DNA of 64,000 bases from Rhizobium grahamii CCGE 502 (GCF_000298315.2 NZ_AEYE02000014.1:372001-436000), one strand, 5' to 3'; positions 8,358-18,403 are shown, counted from the first letter of the stretch. Numbers and translations are program-made. Notes: generated from the letters alone by a model not told the origin.

Positions 8358-9686
8358 ATGTCCAACCGCCTCAATACCACGCCAAACGACCTCCGGGCCT
8401 TTTGGATGCCCTTCACCGCGAACCGACAGTTCAAGAAGGAGCCGCGTCTCTTTGTCGGCGCGAAGGACATGTACTACCAGACCCACGACGGCCGCCAGGT
8501 GCTCGACGGCACCGCCGGCCTCTGGTGCGTCAATGCCGGCCACTGCCGGCCGAAGATCACCGAGGCGATCCGCGAACAGGCTGGCGAACTCGACTATGCG
8601 CCGGCCTTCCAGCTTGGCCATCCGAAGGCCTTCGAACTGGCGAACCGCCTCGTCGACATCGCGCCTGAGGGCATGGACCACGTTCTCTACACCAACTCGG
8701 GATCTGAATCGGTCGAAACGGCTCTGAAGGTCGCCCTCGCCTATCATCGCGTGAAGGGCAACGGCTCGCGCTTCCGTCTGATCGGCCGCGAACGCGGCTA
8801 TCACGGCGTCAACTTCGGCGGCATCTCCGTCGGCGGAATCGTCTCCAACCGCAAGATGTTCGGCACGCTGCTGACTGGCGTCGACCACCTGCCGCACACC
8901 CATCAGCCGGCCAAGAACGCCTTTACCCGCGGCCAGCCCGAGCATGGCGGCGATCTCGCGACCGAGCTCGAGCGTATCGTCACCCTGCACGACGCCTCGA
9001 CGATCGCTGCCGTCATCGTCGAACCGATTGCCGGCTCGACCGGCGTCCTGATCCCGCCGAAGGGCTACCTGCAGAAGCTCCGCGAAATCTGCACCAAGCA
9101 CGGCATCTTGTTGATCTTCGACGAAGTCATCACCGGTTTCGGTCGTCTCGGTGCCCCGTTTGCCGCGCAGTACTACGACGTCAAGCCCGACATGATCACC
9201 ACCGCAAAGGGCCTAACGAACGGCGTCATCCCGATGGGCGCGGTCTTCGTGACCTCCGAGATCCATGATGCGTTCATGAGCGGTCCGGAACACATGATCG
9301 AGTTCTTCCACGGCTATACCTATTCCGGCAACCCGATCGCCTGCGCCGCAGCTCTTGGCACGCTCGACACCTACAAGGAAGAAGGGCTGTTGACCCGCGC
9401 CGCGGAACTCGCGGACTACTGGGCCGACGGATTGCACTCCCTAAAGGATTGCCCGAATGTCATCGACATCAGGAACACCGGCCTGATCGGTGCCATCGAA
9501 CTTGACCCGATCGCCGGCGAGCCGACCAAGCGGGCCTTCACTGCGTTCCTGAAGGCCTATGAGAAGGGCCTTCTGATCCGCACCACCGGCGACATCATCG
9601 CGCTGTCTCCGCCGCTGATCATCGAGAAGCACCACATCGACGAACTCTTCGGAAAACTGCGCGAAATCCTTCAAAACAACATCTGA
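8358..9686 (+). CDS. Omega-amino acid--pyruvate aminotransferase
   Basis: A 442-residue class III PLP-dependent aminotransferase. The cofactor lysine is K284 in TTAKGLTNG and the Asp that binds the pyridine nitrogen is D255 in IFDEVITGFG. The N-terminal FWMPFTANR and the GTAGLWCVNAGH stretch are typical of the beta-alanine/omega-amino acid:pyruvate group, so the likely reaction is beta-alanine (or taurine/GABA-like amine) plus pyruvate to an aldehyde acid plus alanine. The ATG at 8358 has GGAG 5 nt upstream, which decides against the ATG at 8346. It is flanked by terminators on both sides, so it is monocistronic. Confidence 0.9.
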   Translation: MSNRLNTTPNDLRAFWMPFTANRQFKKEPRLFVGAKDMYYQTHDGRQVLDGTAGLWCVNAGHCRPKITEAIREQAGELDYAPAFQLGHPKAFELANRLVDIAPEGMDHVLYTNSGSESVETALKVALAYHRVKGNGSRFRLIGRERGYHGVNFGGISVGGIVSNRKMFGTLLTGVDHLPHTHQPAKNAFTRGQPEHGGDLATELERIVTLHDASTIAAVIVEPIAGSTGVLIPPKGYLQKLREICTKHGILLIFDEVITGFGRLGAPFAAQYYDVKPDMITTAKGLTNGVIPMGAVFVTSEIHDAFMSGPEHMIEFFHGYTYSGNPIACAAALGTLDTYKEEGLLTRAAELADYWADGLHSLKDCPNVIDIRNTGLIGAIELDPIAGEPTKRAFTAFLKAYEKGLLIRTTGDIIALSPPLIIEKHHIDELFGKLREILQNNI

Positions 9687-9702
9687 TCGATGCGTTTCAG
9701 GC

Positions 9703-9738
9703 CCCGTTTTTGCGAGATCAGGCAAAAACGGGCCCTGT
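9703..9738 (+). terminator. Terminator after the aminotransferase gene
   Basis: An 11-bp stem CCCGTTTTTGC/GCAAAAACGGG (9703-9713 with 9722-9732) followed by a T-rich stretch, 17 bp past the stop codon. Confidence 0.75.
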
Positions 9739-9940
9739 TTCTTTATCTTCTTGCGAAATCAGCGGTAAATTCCTAAGAAACTTGCTGCGCACTCGCCGAA
9801 GCCAAAGATGGCAGGCGGATGCTTCGGCCGCGCGGCTGCTCATCGTCTCTTGGTGCATCCCGCAAGGGCTGTTGTACGATCCGGGCCTGCCGCAGCGGTA
9901 GTTAAATCGCGGGTTTGGAACCCACCCAAGGAGAAAGAAA

Positions 9941-11044
9941 ATGAGTCTGAAGACTTTGTCGGCGGCCCTCGTCGCCTCGCTTGCTTTTGCGCCGCTCGCC
10001 CATGCAGATATCACCATCGGCCTCATCGCGCCGCTGACCGGTCCGGTTGCCGCCTATGGCGATCAGGTGAAGAATGGCGCGCAGGCTGCTGTTGACGAGA
10101 TCAACAAGAAGGGCGGCATCCTCGGCGAAAAAGTCATCCTCAAATACGCCGACGATGCCGGCGAACCGAAGCAGGGCGTTTCCGCGGCGAACCAACTCGT
10201 CGGCGACGGCATCCGCTTCGTCGTGGGCCCGGTCACCTCGGGCGTCGCCATCCCGGCTTCCGACGTTCTCGCCGAAAACGGCGTGCTGATGGTCACCCCG
10301 ACGGCAACGGCTCCCGATCTCACCAAGCGTGGCCTCGCCAACGTTCTGCGCACCTGCGGTCGCGACGACCAGCAGGCCGAAGTCGCCGCCAACTACGTTC
10401 TGAAGAACTTCAAGGACAAGCGCGTCGCGATCATCAACGACAAGGGCGCTTACGGCAAAGGTCTGGCAGACTCGTTCAAGGCAACCCTGAACGCCGGTGG
10501 CATCAAGGAAGTGCTCGACGACTCGCTGAGCCCTGGCGACAAGGACTTCAGCGCACTCACCACCCGCCTCAAGGCCGAGAACGTCGACGTCGTGTATTTT
10601 GGTGGCTATCACCCGGAAGGCGGCCTGCTGGCTCGCCAGCTGCATGACCTCTCCGTCAAGGCCGTCATCATCGGCGGCGATGGCCTCTCGAACAGCGAGT
10701 TCTGGAACATCGGTACCGACGCAGCCGGCGGCACGATCTTCACCAATGCCATGGACGCAACGAAGAGCCCGGACTCGCAGGCTGCTGCGGACGCACTTAA
10801 GGCCAAGGGCATCCCGGCCGAAGCCTTCACGCTCAACGCCTACGCCGCAGTCGAAGTCCTTAAGGCGGGTATCGAGAAGGCTGGCAGCGCTGAAGATTCC
10901 GAAGCGGTCGCGAAGGCGCTGAAGGGCGGCGAAGCGATCCCGACGGCAATCGGCAAGCTGACCTACGGCGAAACCGGCGACCTGACCTCGCAGAGCTTCG
11001 CGCTCTACAAGTGGGAAGCCGGCAAGATCGTTCCGGCCGAATAA
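9941..11044 (+). CDS. Branched-chain amino acid ABC transporter binding protein (BraC/LivJ type)
   Basis: A 367-residue periplasmic binding protein with a signal peptide (about 1-22, ending AHA). The mature start [20 protein letters not shown], with the GPVTSG segment near residue 100, is the classic Leu/Ile/Val-binding protein fold (type I). In rhizobia the BraC/Liv protein serves a broad amino-acid importer. The permease and ATPase genes are not next to it, so it stands alone between two terminators, as braC orphans often do. AAGGAG lies upstream of the ATG. A short hairpin GGGTT/AACCC (9911-9923) precedes the ribosome binding site and could affect translation. Confidence 0.93.
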   Translation: MSLKTLSAALVASLAFAPLAHADITIGLIAPLTGPVAAYGDQVKNGAQAAVDEINKKGGILGEKVILKYADDAGEPKQGVSAANQLVGDGIRFVVGPVTSGVAIPASDVLAENGVLMVTPTATAPDLTKRGLANVLRTCGRDDQQAEVAANYVLKNFKDKRVAIINDKGAYGKGLADSFKATLNAGGIKEVLDDSLSPGDKDFSALTTRLKAENVDVVYFGGYHPEGGLLARQLHDLSVKAVIIGGDGLSNSEFWNIGTDAAGGTIFTNAMDATKSPDSQAAADALKAKGIPAEAFTLNAYAAVEVLKAGIEKAGSAEDSEAVAKALKGGEAIPTAIGKLTYGETGDLTSQSFALYKWEAGKIVPAE

Positions 11045-11069
11045 GCCTTCGATCTCCCGATTTCGATCG

Positions 11070-11098
11070 CCGGGCGTCCCTCTGGGGCGCCCGGTTTT
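11070..11098 (+). terminator. Terminator after the BraC-type gene
   Basis: The stem CCGGGCG/CGCCCGG extends inward by CCC/GGG with one bulged base (11070-11094) and is followed by TTTTCG. It lies 25 bp past the stop codon. Confidence 0.8.
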
Positions 11099-11181
11099 CG
11101 TTTGTGGACCGGCCAGCAAAGCCGATCTCGCTTTGTCCGGCACATGGGCTATAAGTGATAAAACGCCAGCACGAGGATGCC

Positions 11182-12879
11182 ATGACTGCAAAGCTCGAAC
11201 GCCTTATCGACCAGGGAACGGGCCGCCTGCCCGCCGACATCGTTCTGAAAGGCGGACGCTTCTTCGACCTCGTGACCGGTGAACTGGTGGCATCGGATAT
11301 CGCAATCGCCCAGGATCGCATCGTCGGCACCTGCAGCAGCTACGACGGCGAGATCGAAATCGATATCTCCGGCAAGATCGTCGTGCCGGGCTTCATCGAC
11401 ACCCATCTCCACATCGAGTCGTCACTGGTGACGCCACACGAATTCGACCGCTGCGTTCTCCCCTATGGCGTGACGACAGTCATCTGCGACCCGCACGAGA
11501 TCGCCAATGTTCTCGGCACCGAAGGCATTCAGTACTTCCTGGATTCTTCGCTCGAAACGATCATGGACATCCGCGTCCAGCTATCTTCCTGCGTGCCCGC
11601 GACGCATCTGGAAACATCGGGCGCCGACCTCCCGATCGAGCGGCTTCTTCCCTTCCGTCATCACCCGAAGGTGATCGGCCTTGCCGAGTTCATGAACTTC
11701 CCCGGCGTGATCCACAAGGATCCGATCTGCATGGCGAAGCTCGACGCCTTCCAGGGCGAGCACATCGACGGCCACGCCCCGCTGCTCTCGGGCAACGACC
11801 TGAACGGCTACCTCGCCGCCGGCATCCGCACCGAGCACGAATGCACGACCGCTGCCGAAGCGCTGGAAAAGATCCGCAAGGGCATGCACATCCTCGTGCG
11901 CGAGGGCTCCGTCTCGAAAGATCTCGCAGCCCTGATGCCCATCATCACCGAACGCCTGTCGCCCTACCTTGCGCTCTGCACTGACGATCGCAACCCGCTC
12001 GATATCGCCGAACAAGGGCATCTCGATTACATGATCCGTACCGCCATCAGAAGCGGCGTGGAGCCACTCGCCATCTACCGTGCCGCCTCGATCTCGGCTG
12101 CCCGGGCCTTCGGCCTGAGAGACCGCGGTCTCGTCGCCCCAGGCTGGCGCGCAGACCTCGTAGTCATCGACAGCCTTGAAAGCTGCCGAGCAGACCTCGT
12201 CTTCGCCGCCGGTCGCCAGGTGACCACGGAGCTTTTCGCCACGCGCAAGCCCGTGGAGCCGGTCGGCCTTAACAGCGTCAAGGCCCGGCCTGTCAACGCC
12301 GCCCACTTCGGCGTTCCTGTGGCCGATGGCGAAACGCCTGTCATCGGTGTCACTCCCGGCAAGATCATCACCGAACACCGCCGCTACCGACTACCGGTGA
12401 AAGGGAACCAGACCGACGTCGATCTCGGCAACGACATCATCAAGGTCGCCGTCATCGAAAGGCACGGCAAGAACGGCAACCATGCCAATGGCTTCGTCCA
12501 GGGCTTCGGCCTGAAGAAGGGTGCGATTGCCTCCACCGTCGGCCATGACAGCCACAACATCTGCGTCGTCGGCGTCAGCGAGGACGACATGACGCTCGCT
12601 GCCAATCGCCTCGGCGAAATCAACGGCGGCTTCGTGGTTGTGGAGGATGGCAAGGTCACCGGCGAGATCGCCCTGCCCATTGCCGGTCTGATGAGCCTCG
12701 AGCCCTACGAGACGGTGCGCGACACGCTCCACCATCTACGCAAGGCCGCCTACGCGCTTGGCACAACATTGGAAGAACCCTTCCTGCAAGTCGCCTTCCT
12801 GCCGCTCCCCGTCATTCCCCACCTGAAGATCTCGGATCGCGGAATGGTCGATGTCGACAAGTTTGCGCTGATCGGCTGA
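11182..12879 (+). CDS. ade: Adenine deaminase
   Basis: A 565-residue amidohydrolase that converts adenine to hypoxanthine and ammonia, feeding purine salvage or catabolism. The metal-binding motif [12 protein letters not shown] lies near residue 80, and GTEHECTT-like and [10 protein letters not shown] segments follow, as in bacterial Ade. The C-terminal domain ([13 protein letters not shown]-like stretch, VGHDSHNI) is typical of the family. The ATG at 11182 has GAGG 5 nt upstream, while the GTG at 11155 has no clear site. It converges on the alpha-glucosidase gene with only 3 bp between the stop codons. Confidence 0.95.
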   Translation: MTAKLERLIDQGTGRLPADIVLKGGRFFDLVTGELVASDIAIAQDRIVGTCSSYDGEIEIDISGKIVVPGFIDTHLHIESSLVTPHEFDRCVLPYGVTTVICDPHEIANVLGTEGIQYFLDSSLETIMDIRVQLSSCVPATHLETSGADLPIERLLPFRHHPKVIGLAEFMNFPGVIHKDPICMAKLDAFQGEHIDGHAPLLSGNDLNGYLAAGIRTEHECTTAAEALEKIRKGMHILVREGSVSKDLAALMPIITERLSPYLALCTDDRNPLDIAEQGHLDYMIRTAIRSGVEPLAIYRAASISAARAFGLRDRGLVAPGWRADLVVIDSLESCRADLVFAAGRQVTTELFATRKPVEPVGLNSVKARPVNAAHFGVPVADGETPVIGVTPGKIITEHRRYRLPVKGNQTDVDLGNDIIKVAVIERHGKNGNHANGFVQGFGLKKGAIASTVGHDSHNICVVGVSEDDMTLAANRLGEINGGFVVVEDGKVTGEIALPIAGLMSLEPYETVRDTLHHLRKAAYALGTTLEEPFLQVAFLPLPVIPHLKISDRGMVDVDKFALIG

Positions 12880-12882
12880 CGT

Positions 12883-14532
12883 CTAGCCAGCCACCCGCGC
12901 ACAGAAAGCGTCGAGTGCCGAAAGCTTGATTGGGCCGGTTGCAGCTCCCCCCGCAAAGCCCGGCATAGGCAACCGTTCTCCTATCACCATTCCCGCCGGC
13001 GGAATGAACTGTGCCGGCTTGCGCGTCAGGTTGAAGACAAAGAGCAGCGTCTCGCTTCCCTTGGTGCGCGTGAAGGCGAGCAGATCCTGATTGGTCCCGA
13101 TAAACTCCATCGCGCCGTCAAGCAACGCCGGATGGCCTTTCCGGAATTCGAGCGTCTGCCGATAGTGGTTCAGCACCGAATGCGGATCGCTCTCCTGCGT
13201 GTCGACGGAAAGTGCTGCCTGCTCGTAAGGCACAGGCAACCAGGATTTTTCGGCCGTGGTAAAGCCGGCATGCGCCTTGGCAGCCTCCCAGGGCATCGGC
13301 GTGCGGCATCCGTCGCGTCCCTTGAAGGCCGGCCAGAAACGGATGCCGTAGGGATCACGCAGATCCTCGAAGGCCAACTCGGCCTCCGGAAGACCAAGTT
13401 CCTCGCCTTGATAGAGGCAGATCGAGCCGCGCAGCGTCGCCAGCACCGACATGGCGAGCTTGGCAACGACTGGCCGCTCCTCAGGGGCCTTTGCGAAGCG
13501 GCTCACATGACGGTTGACGTCATGGTTCGAGAAGGCCCAGCAGACCCAGCCATCGGCAACCGACTTCTGGAAGGCATCGACGCAACTGCGGATATGGGTA
13601 GCGGTAAACTCCGGCCCGAGCAGGTCGAAGGTGTAGCACATGTTCAGCTTGTTGCCCCCCGCGGTATAGGCAGCGACCGTCTTCAACGAGCGTGCTCCGT
13701 CGCCGACCTCGCCTACGGTCGCGCGCGCCTCGTAGTGATCGAGCAAGGCCCGGAAGCGCTGGAGGAAGCCGATGTTTTCCGGCTGCGTCTTGTCGTAGAG
13801 GTGGTTCTGCATGCCGTAAGGGTTCGTATCGGGCGCATCGAGACCGGCATCGCTCTCGTCGGGCGCATGCGGGGGATTGTCGCGAAGAAGCTTGTCGCAG
13901 AAGTAGTAGTTCACTGTATCAAGGCGGAAGCCATCGACACCACGGTCGAGCCAGAACTTCACGGTGGCAAGCACTGCATCTTGAACCTGTGGATTGTGGA
14001 AGTTCAGATCCGGCTGCGAGGTCAGGAAGTTGTGCTGGTAATATTGCCGGCGCACGCCATCCCATTCCCATCCAGGCCCGCCGAAGATCGAGAGCCAGTT
14101 GTTGGGTGCTGTGCCATCTGGCTTCGGATCCGCCCACACATACCAGTCGGCCTTGGGATTGGTTCGGCTCGAGCGGCTTTCGACGAACCACGGATGAACA
14201 TCCGACGTGTGAGAGATCACCTGGTCGATGATGATCTTGATTCCGAGACGGTGGGCAGCCGCCATCATCTCGTCGAAATCATCAAGCGTGCCGAAGATCG
14301 GATCGACGTCGCAATAGTCGGACACGTCGTAGCCCATATCGGCCATCGGTGACTTGAAGAATGGCGACAGCCAGATGGCGTCTACGCCGAGGCTGGCGAT
14401 ATGGGGCAATCTCCGGGTAATACCCTTCAGGTCTCCGAGGCCATCTCCGTTCGTATCCTGAAAGGATCGTGGATAGACCTGATAGATAACTGCACCTCGC
14501 CACCAGTCCGCTGTTTTGCCCGCAACCGACAT
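12883..14532 (-). CDS. GH13 alpha-glucosidase
   Basis: A 549-residue cytoplasmic glycoside hydrolase of family 13 (oligo-1,6/alpha-glucosidase subgroup) that releases glucose from alpha-linked di- and oligosaccharides such as sucrose, trehalulose or maltose. The catalytic residues are the nucleophile D205 in GFRLDTVNYY, the acid/base E275 in GEVGDG and the stabiliser D338 in FSNHDVNRH. There is no signal peptide. The start at 14532 has AGGAG about 11 nt upstream; an ATG at 14556 is also possible but has no ribosome binding site. It resembles rhizobial AglA, but the aglEFG transporter genes are not adjacent. Confidence 0.9.
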   Translation of the reverse strand: MSVAGKTADWWRGAVIYQVYPRSFQDTNGDGLGDLKGITRRLPHIASLGVDAIWLSPFFKSPMADMGYDVSDYCDVDPIFGTLDDFDEMMAAAHRLGIKIIIDQVISHTSDVHPWFVESRSSRTNPKADWYVWADPKPDGTAPNNWLSIFGGPGWEWDGVRRQYYQHNFLTSQPDLNFHNPQVQDAVLATVKFWLDRGVDGFRLDTVNYYFCDKLLRDNPPHAPDESDAGLDAPDTNPYGMQNHLYDKTQPENIGFLQRFRALLDHYEARATVGEVGDGARSLKTVAAYTAGGNKLNMCYTFDLLGPEFTATHIRSCVDAFQKSVADGWVCWAFSNHDVNRHVSRFAKAPEERPVVAKLAMSVLATLRGSICLYQGEELGLPEAELAFEDLRDPYGIRFWPAFKGRDGCRTPMPWEAAKAHAGFTTAEKSWLPVPYEQAALSVDTQESDPHSVLNHYRQTLEFRKGHPALLDGAMEFIGTNQDLLAFTRTKGSETLLFVFNLTRKPAQFIPPAGMVIGERLPMPGFAGGAATGPIKLSALDAFCARVAG

Positions 14533-14599
14533 CAGCCGTTTATCTCCTGCCTTCATTCGATGATGCCAACACTAAAGGGGGCGGGACAAAAAACAACCT

Positions 14600-14827
14600 T
14601 CAGCCGAAATCAGTCGAACATCCCAGCTTCTGCATTTTGCGCTTTAGCTTTTCGCGGTGCTTGATGTCCTTGCTAGGCAGCTTGCCGCCCACCGTGTTTC
14701 GTTCCTGCAAGGCGAGCGTCTGACAATCCCACTTTCGCTTGCCTCCGCCGCCGTGTGCGGAAGCGAGACCGGTTGAAAGCGATAGCGCCGCAACCAGCGA
14801 GATACCAATCAGTGAGATCGTCTGCAA
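14600..14827 (-). CDS. Small exported hypothetical protein
   Basis: A putative 75-residue secreted protein, read from a TTG at 14827 that has GGGG about 7 nt upstream. The first 24 residues form a plausible signal peptide ending GLASA, followed by HGGGGKRKW and a basic C-terminus with two cysteines (one near residue 35, one near 71) that could form a disulfide. The ORF continues upstream to 14908, but that part lacks signal-peptide character. I do not recognise a family. It lies upstream of the alpha-glucosidase gene on the same strand, 67 bp away. Confidence 0.5.
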   Translation of the reverse strand: MQTISLIGISLVAALSLSTGLASAHGGGGKRKWDCQTLALQERNTVGGKLPSKDIKHREKLKRKMQKLGCSTDFG

Positions 14828-14979
14828 GGTGTGTCCCCGTAACTGCGCGAGTGCCACTATGCGCCCTGCCGATGAGGTCAACAATCCGGCCTGGAGTCGC
14901 AGCCACATGCTGCTCGTGGCTTGTCAGCAACAGCCTCTACGCGTATCAGCGAAAGCGGGAAAATTCAGGGAGGCTTTCT

Positions 14980-15900
14980 GTGAGCGGGCGTTTTCTATCG
15001 ATCGGTGAATGCATGGTAGAGCTTTCTCATGCAGGCGCCGGCTTGCTGCGTAAGGGCTTTGCCGGCGACACGCTGAACACAGCCTGGTACGCCCGCGCCT
15101 GCCTGCCGGCAGATTGGTCGGTCGAGTATTTTACCGCGCTCGGCGACGAAGCCATGTCTGACGAGATGATCGCCTTCTACAAGCAGGCTGGCATTGGCAC
15201 GGAATTTATCAGGCGCATCAAGGGCAAGGCACCCGGCCTCTACATGATCAGCCTGAAGGACGGCGAGCGCTCCTTTAGTTACTGGCGCGACAACTCCGCT
15301 GCCCGCCAGCTTGCAGCCGATGCGGAACTCCTTCGCGAGGCGATCGAGGCCAGCGACGTCGTCTACTTCTCCGGCATCACACTTGCGATCCTGTCTCGCA
15401 ACGACGCCGACACCCTGCTCGCAGAAGTCCGCCGCGCCAAGGCCGCCGGCAAGATCGTGGCCTTCGATCCCAATATCCGCCCGCGGCTCTGGTCGGGCTA
15501 TGACATGATGCATACAACGATTAGCGAAGGTGCGCGTGCCTCTTCCCTGGTGCTGCCGAGTTTTGATGACGAGGCAACGCACTTCGGCGACGTTTCGATA
15601 GCAGCAACGATCCAGCGCTATCGCACGCTCGGCGCGACCGACGTGGTGGTCAAGAACGGCGCAGAAGGAGCAACGTTGAGCTTCGACGGCGTGGAGAGCT
15701 TCGTCCCGGCTGAGAAGGTCGAGCAGGTCGTCGACACGACCAGCGCCGGCGACAGTTTCAACGGCGCATTTCTCGCCCGCTACCTCGAGACCAAGGATGC
15801 GCCCGCCGCCGCCGCATTTGCTGCAAAGGTCGCAGCACGCGTGGTCAGCGAACACGGGGCCCTCGTTGCGTGGGAGAAGCTCGGCATCGACAAGGCCTGA
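14980..15900 (+). CDS. kdgK: 2-keto-3-deoxygluconate kinase (PfkB family)
   Basis: A 306-residue sugar kinase of the ribokinase/PfkB family. The C-terminal signature DTTSAGDSFNGAF carries the catalytic Asp and anion hole, and the N-terminal FLSIGECMVEL plus GDTLNTAWY match KDG kinases, which make KDPG for the Entner-Doudoroff pathway from hexuronates. The GTG at 14980 is preceded by GGGAGG with a 6-nt gap. The ORF runs 75 codons further upstream, but that part is Arg-rich and unlike the family. Substrate assignment is from family resemblance only. Confidence 0.88.
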   Translation: MSGRFLSIGECMVELSHAGAGLLRKGFAGDTLNTAWYARACLPADWSVEYFTALGDEAMSDEMIAFYKQAGIGTEFIRRIKGKAPGLYMISLKDGERSFSYWRDNSAARQLAADAELLREAIEASDVVYFSGITLAILSRNDADTLLAEVRRAKAAGKIVAFDPNIRPRLWSGYDMMHTTISEGARASSLVLPSFDDEATHFGDVSIAATIQRYRTLGATDVVVKNGAEGATLSFDGVESFVPAEKVEQVVDTTSAGDSFNGAFLARYLETKDAPAAAAFAAKVAARVVSEHGALVAWEKLGIDKA

Positions 15901-15983
15901 GCAACACCGAACGATCGGCGCAGCGCGACTGTAATATTTCCATCATCGACGACCGCCAGAATGAGAAGCGCGGGAATCGAGTC

Positions 15984-15999
15984 TCCGGGCTAGCCCGGA
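15984..15999. repeat. 16-bp perfect palindrome
   Basis: TCCGGGCTAGCCCGGA lies between kdgK and the glycosyltransferase gene. As RNA it folds into a 6-bp stem with a CTAG loop. No T-run follows on either strand, so terminator function is doubtful; it may be a weak terminator or a protein site. Confidence 0.5.
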
Positions 16000-16056
16000 A
16001 TTGGGCCGCCGCCCCCGCGGGCGCGGCTTGGATGGAATTGGGGCGTGCTGCAACGT

Positions 16057-17223
16057 ATGTCGGATGTTGGAAGCGACGGAAGCCGAGGCGTCTCTCGGTT
16101 GGGCGTGGCGGAACGGCTGGTGATTGTCAGCGATGCCTGGCATCCGCAAGTCAACGGCGTCGTCCGTTCGATCGAGAACACCAATCGCGAACTGGCGAAG
16201 ATGGGCATCGACGTGGCGATGGTGACGCCGCAGGGCTTTCACAGCGTGCCCTGCCCCACCTACCCCGAAATTCGTCTTTCGATCGCCAGCTACCGGCGCG
16301 TCGCGCGCGAGATCAAGAAACACATGCCTTCCTACGTTCATATCGCGACGGAAGGCCCGTTGGGGCTGACGGCGCGGCGCTGGTGCCTGAAGAACCGCAT
16401 GCCTTTCTCCACCAGCTACCACACCCGCTTTCCGGAATATGTTTCGGCTCGCCTGCCCATCCCGAAGAGCTGGCTCTATGCCTTTGTTCGCTGGTTTCAC
16501 AACTCGGGCGCGGGCTGCATGGTCGCGACCCCAAGCCTCGCGCGCGAACTCTCGGAAAAAGGCATTCGCAACCTCATGCCGTGGAGCCGCGGCATCGATG
16601 CCGATCATTTCCGCCCCATGCCTCTGGAAGATGCGCCGTTCGGTCTTGCCCGCCCGATCTTCATGACAGTCGGCCGCGTTGCCTTGGAAAAGAACCTGCC
16701 GGCCTTCCTGGATCTCGATCTGCCCGGATCGAAGGTCGTCGTCGGTGACGGGCCGGCTCGTGGCGAGCTCGAGAAACGCTATCCGGATGTGCATTTCACG
16801 GGCCTGAAAGTCGGCGAGGAGCTGGCAAGGGCCTATGCCCAGGCCGATGTCTTCGTCTTCCCGTCGCTGACGGATACGTTCGGCAATACGATCCTCGAGG
16901 CCCTCGCGTCAGGCGTTCCCGTGGCCGCCTACCCTGTTACCGGCCCGCTCGACATCATCGGAGACGACAACGAAGTCGGCGCACTCGACGACAACCTGAA
17001 AACGGCCTGTCTGGCCGCCCTGTCTGCTTCCCGCGAGAAAGCACGCGAACTCGCGCTCCAATATTCCTGGGAAGCGGCAACCACGCAATTCATCAACAAC
17101 ATCCGCGCCGCCAACGGTGTCATTACGCCGAAGTGGAAAAAGGCCTGGCAATTTGCCGCCAAGTCGCTGCCAAGAACGAAAAAGCCCGGCGACGCCGCCG
17201 GGCCTATCTCGTCAGGAACCTGA
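16057..17223 (+). CDS. GT4-family glycosyltransferase
   Basis: A 388-residue glycosyltransferase of the GT-B fold, family 4. The N-terminal domain begins VIVSDAWHPQVNGVVRSI. The C-terminal nucleotide-sugar domain holds VGRVALEKN (about 210), VGDGPARGELEK and the E-x7-E region FGNTILEALASGVPVAA, including the conserved Glu. Relatives add sugars to lipids such as diacylglycerol or phosphatidylinositol; some rhizobial ones make glycolipids under phosphate limitation. The acceptor cannot be assigned here. The start is uncertain: ATG at 16057 or GTG at 16045, both with weak sites. Its last codons carry the terminator of the opposite-strand esterase gene. Confidence 0.85.
   Translation: MSDVGSDGSRGVSRLGVAERLVIVSDAWHPQVNGVVRSIENTNRELAKMGIDVAMVTPQGFHSVPCPTYPEIRLSIASYRRVAREIKKHMPSYVHIATEGPLGLTARRWCLKNRMPFSTSYHTRFPEYVSARLPIPKSWLYAFVRWFHNSGAGCMVATPSLARELSEKGIRNLMPWSRGIDADHFRPMPLEDAPFGLARPIFMTVGRVALEKNLPAFLDLDLPGSKVVVGDGPARGELEKRYPDVHFTGLKVGEELARAYAQADVFVFPSLTDTFGNTILEALASGVPVAAYPVTGPLDIIGDDNEVGALDDNLKTACLAALSASREKARELALQYSWEAATTQFINNIRAANGVITPKWKKAWQFAAKSLPRTKKPGDAAGPISSGT
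17178..17203 (-). terminator. Terminator of the esterase gene, inside the glycosyltransferase CDS
   Basis: Read on the minus strand, GCCCGGCG/CGCCGGGC (17196-17203 with 17184-17191, 4-nt loop) is followed by TTTTTC. It lies 26 bp past the esterase stop and overlaps the last 15 codons of the convergent glycosyltransferase gene. Confidence 0.8.
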
Positions 17224-17228
17224 ACCAG

Positions 17229-18242
17229 TTATTGGCTGAGCGCGGCGCGCAGCGTCTGGTTGGCAACGGAGATTGCGCTGCGCACCGCCGGCGTTTCGGC
17301 AATGGCGTTCAGAAGCACGAAGTCGTGGATAGTGCCGTTGTAGCGAATCGAGGTCACCTTGACGCCCGCCTGGCTCAACTTGCGCCCATAGGCCTCGCCT
17401 TCGTCGCGCAACACGTCGTTTTCATCGGTGATGATCAATGCCGGAGGCAGCCCGTTCAGTTGGTCAAGCGATGCCTGGAGCGGCGAGGCAGTCGGCTCCT
17501 TGCGCTTGGCCTCGTCAGGCAGGTAGGCGTTCCAGAACCACTTCATGGCCTCCTTCGTCAGCCAGGGACCATTGGCGAACTGGTTGTAGGAGCCGGTCTC
17601 GAAGTTGGCGTCCGTCACTGGATAGAACATGACCTGCTGATCGATCGCCGGACCGCCACGCTCCTTGGCAAGCAAGGTAACCGCCGCCACCATATTGCCG
17701 CCGACGCTGTCGCCGGCCACCGCCAGGCGGGCGGCGTCGACATTGAATTCCTTCTGATGCTCGGTGACATATTTCGTAGCGGCATAAGCCTGTTCGATCG
17801 CGATCGGATAACGTGCCTCAGGCGAGCGCTCATAATCAACGAACACGACGGCGGCCTTGGCGCCGTTGGCGATCTCGCGAACGAGCCGGTCGTGCGTATC
17901 GGCATCGCCGAGAACCCAGCCGCCGCCGTGGAAATACATGACGACAGGAAGCTTGCCTTTGGCGCCTTCCGGACGGACGACGCGGAGCTTGATGCTGCCG
18001 GTCGGACCAGCCTTGATCGTCAGGTTCTCTTCCTTGGCGGCAAGCTTCTTCACGTCACCCTTTTGAGCGCCGGCAAGGACCGCACGCGCGTCGGCAGGAG
18101 AGAGCGTATAGATTGGCTTGGCGGAAGCCAGCGCGTCGATGAACTTCTGGGTCGTCGGTTCGAGTACCGGATCGGCAGCGGCGCCCAAGGTCGTGGCTGC
18201 GAGGATTGCTGCTGCGGAGAGTGCGGTCTTTACGGTCGACAT
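17229..18242 (-). CDS. Exported alpha/beta-hydrolase (HSL-type esterase)
   Basis: A 337-residue esterase/lipase of the hormone-sensitive-lipase group with a signal peptide (about 1-23, ending GAAA), so it acts in the periplasm or outside. The oxyanion motif is HGGGW (105-109), the nucleophile S179 lies in GDSVGG, the acid is D276 in ENDVLRDEG and the base H306 in GTIHDF, so the triad is complete. The ATG at 18242 has AGGACAGGACA upstream. It is divergent from an OhrR-type regulator, and the shared 161-bp region carries three copies of a 14-bp repeat. That arrangement suggests control by organic peroxides, which is inference. Confidence 0.9.
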   Translation of the reverse strand: MSTVKTALSAAAILAATTLGAAADPVLEPTTQKFIDALASAKPIYTLSPADARAVLAGAQKGDVKKLAAKEENLTIKAGPTGSIKLRVVRPEGAKGKLPVVMYFHGGGWVLGDADTHDRLVREIANGAKAAVVFVDYERSPEARYPIAIEQAYAATKYVTEHQKEFNVDAARLAVAGDSVGGNMVAAVTLLAKERGGPAIDQQVMFYPVTDANFETGSYNQFANGPWLTKEAMKWFWNAYLPDEAKRKEPTASPLQASLDQLNGLPPALIITDENDVLRDEGEAYGRKLSQAGVKVTSIRYNGTIHDFVLLNAIAETPAVRSAISVANQTLRAALSQ

Positions 18243-18286
18243 TGTCCTGTCCTTTCGGTTGCGGTCTGTCGTGAACACGCAATTTG

Positions 18287-18373
18287 TTTATCGCACGATT
18301 GTTTATTGTACGATTAATACTTAGGTATAGCTCCCTTGCAGAAAATTTGGTTGCGATTATTTATCGCGCGATT
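18287..18373. promoter_or_regulatory. Three operator-like repeats between esterase and ohrR
   Basis: TTTATCGCACGATT (18287-18300), TTTATTGTACGATT (18302-18315) and TTTATCGCGCGATT (18360-18373) share the pattern TTTATYGYRCGATT, whose core ATYGYRCGAT is close to self-complementary. The first two are spaced 15 nt apart and the third lies 58 nt further, near the regulator start. These are the likely binding sites of the divergent OhrR-type protein. Confidence 0.75.
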
Positions 18374-18403
18374 TAACTTAATCGGCTTTCGGAGAAACAC
18401 GGC

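Noticed and set aside
14755-14979. A 75-codon N-terminal extension of kdgK
   Set aside because: Arg- and Cys-rich and unlike PfkB kinases; the GTG at 14980 has an excellent ribosome binding site.
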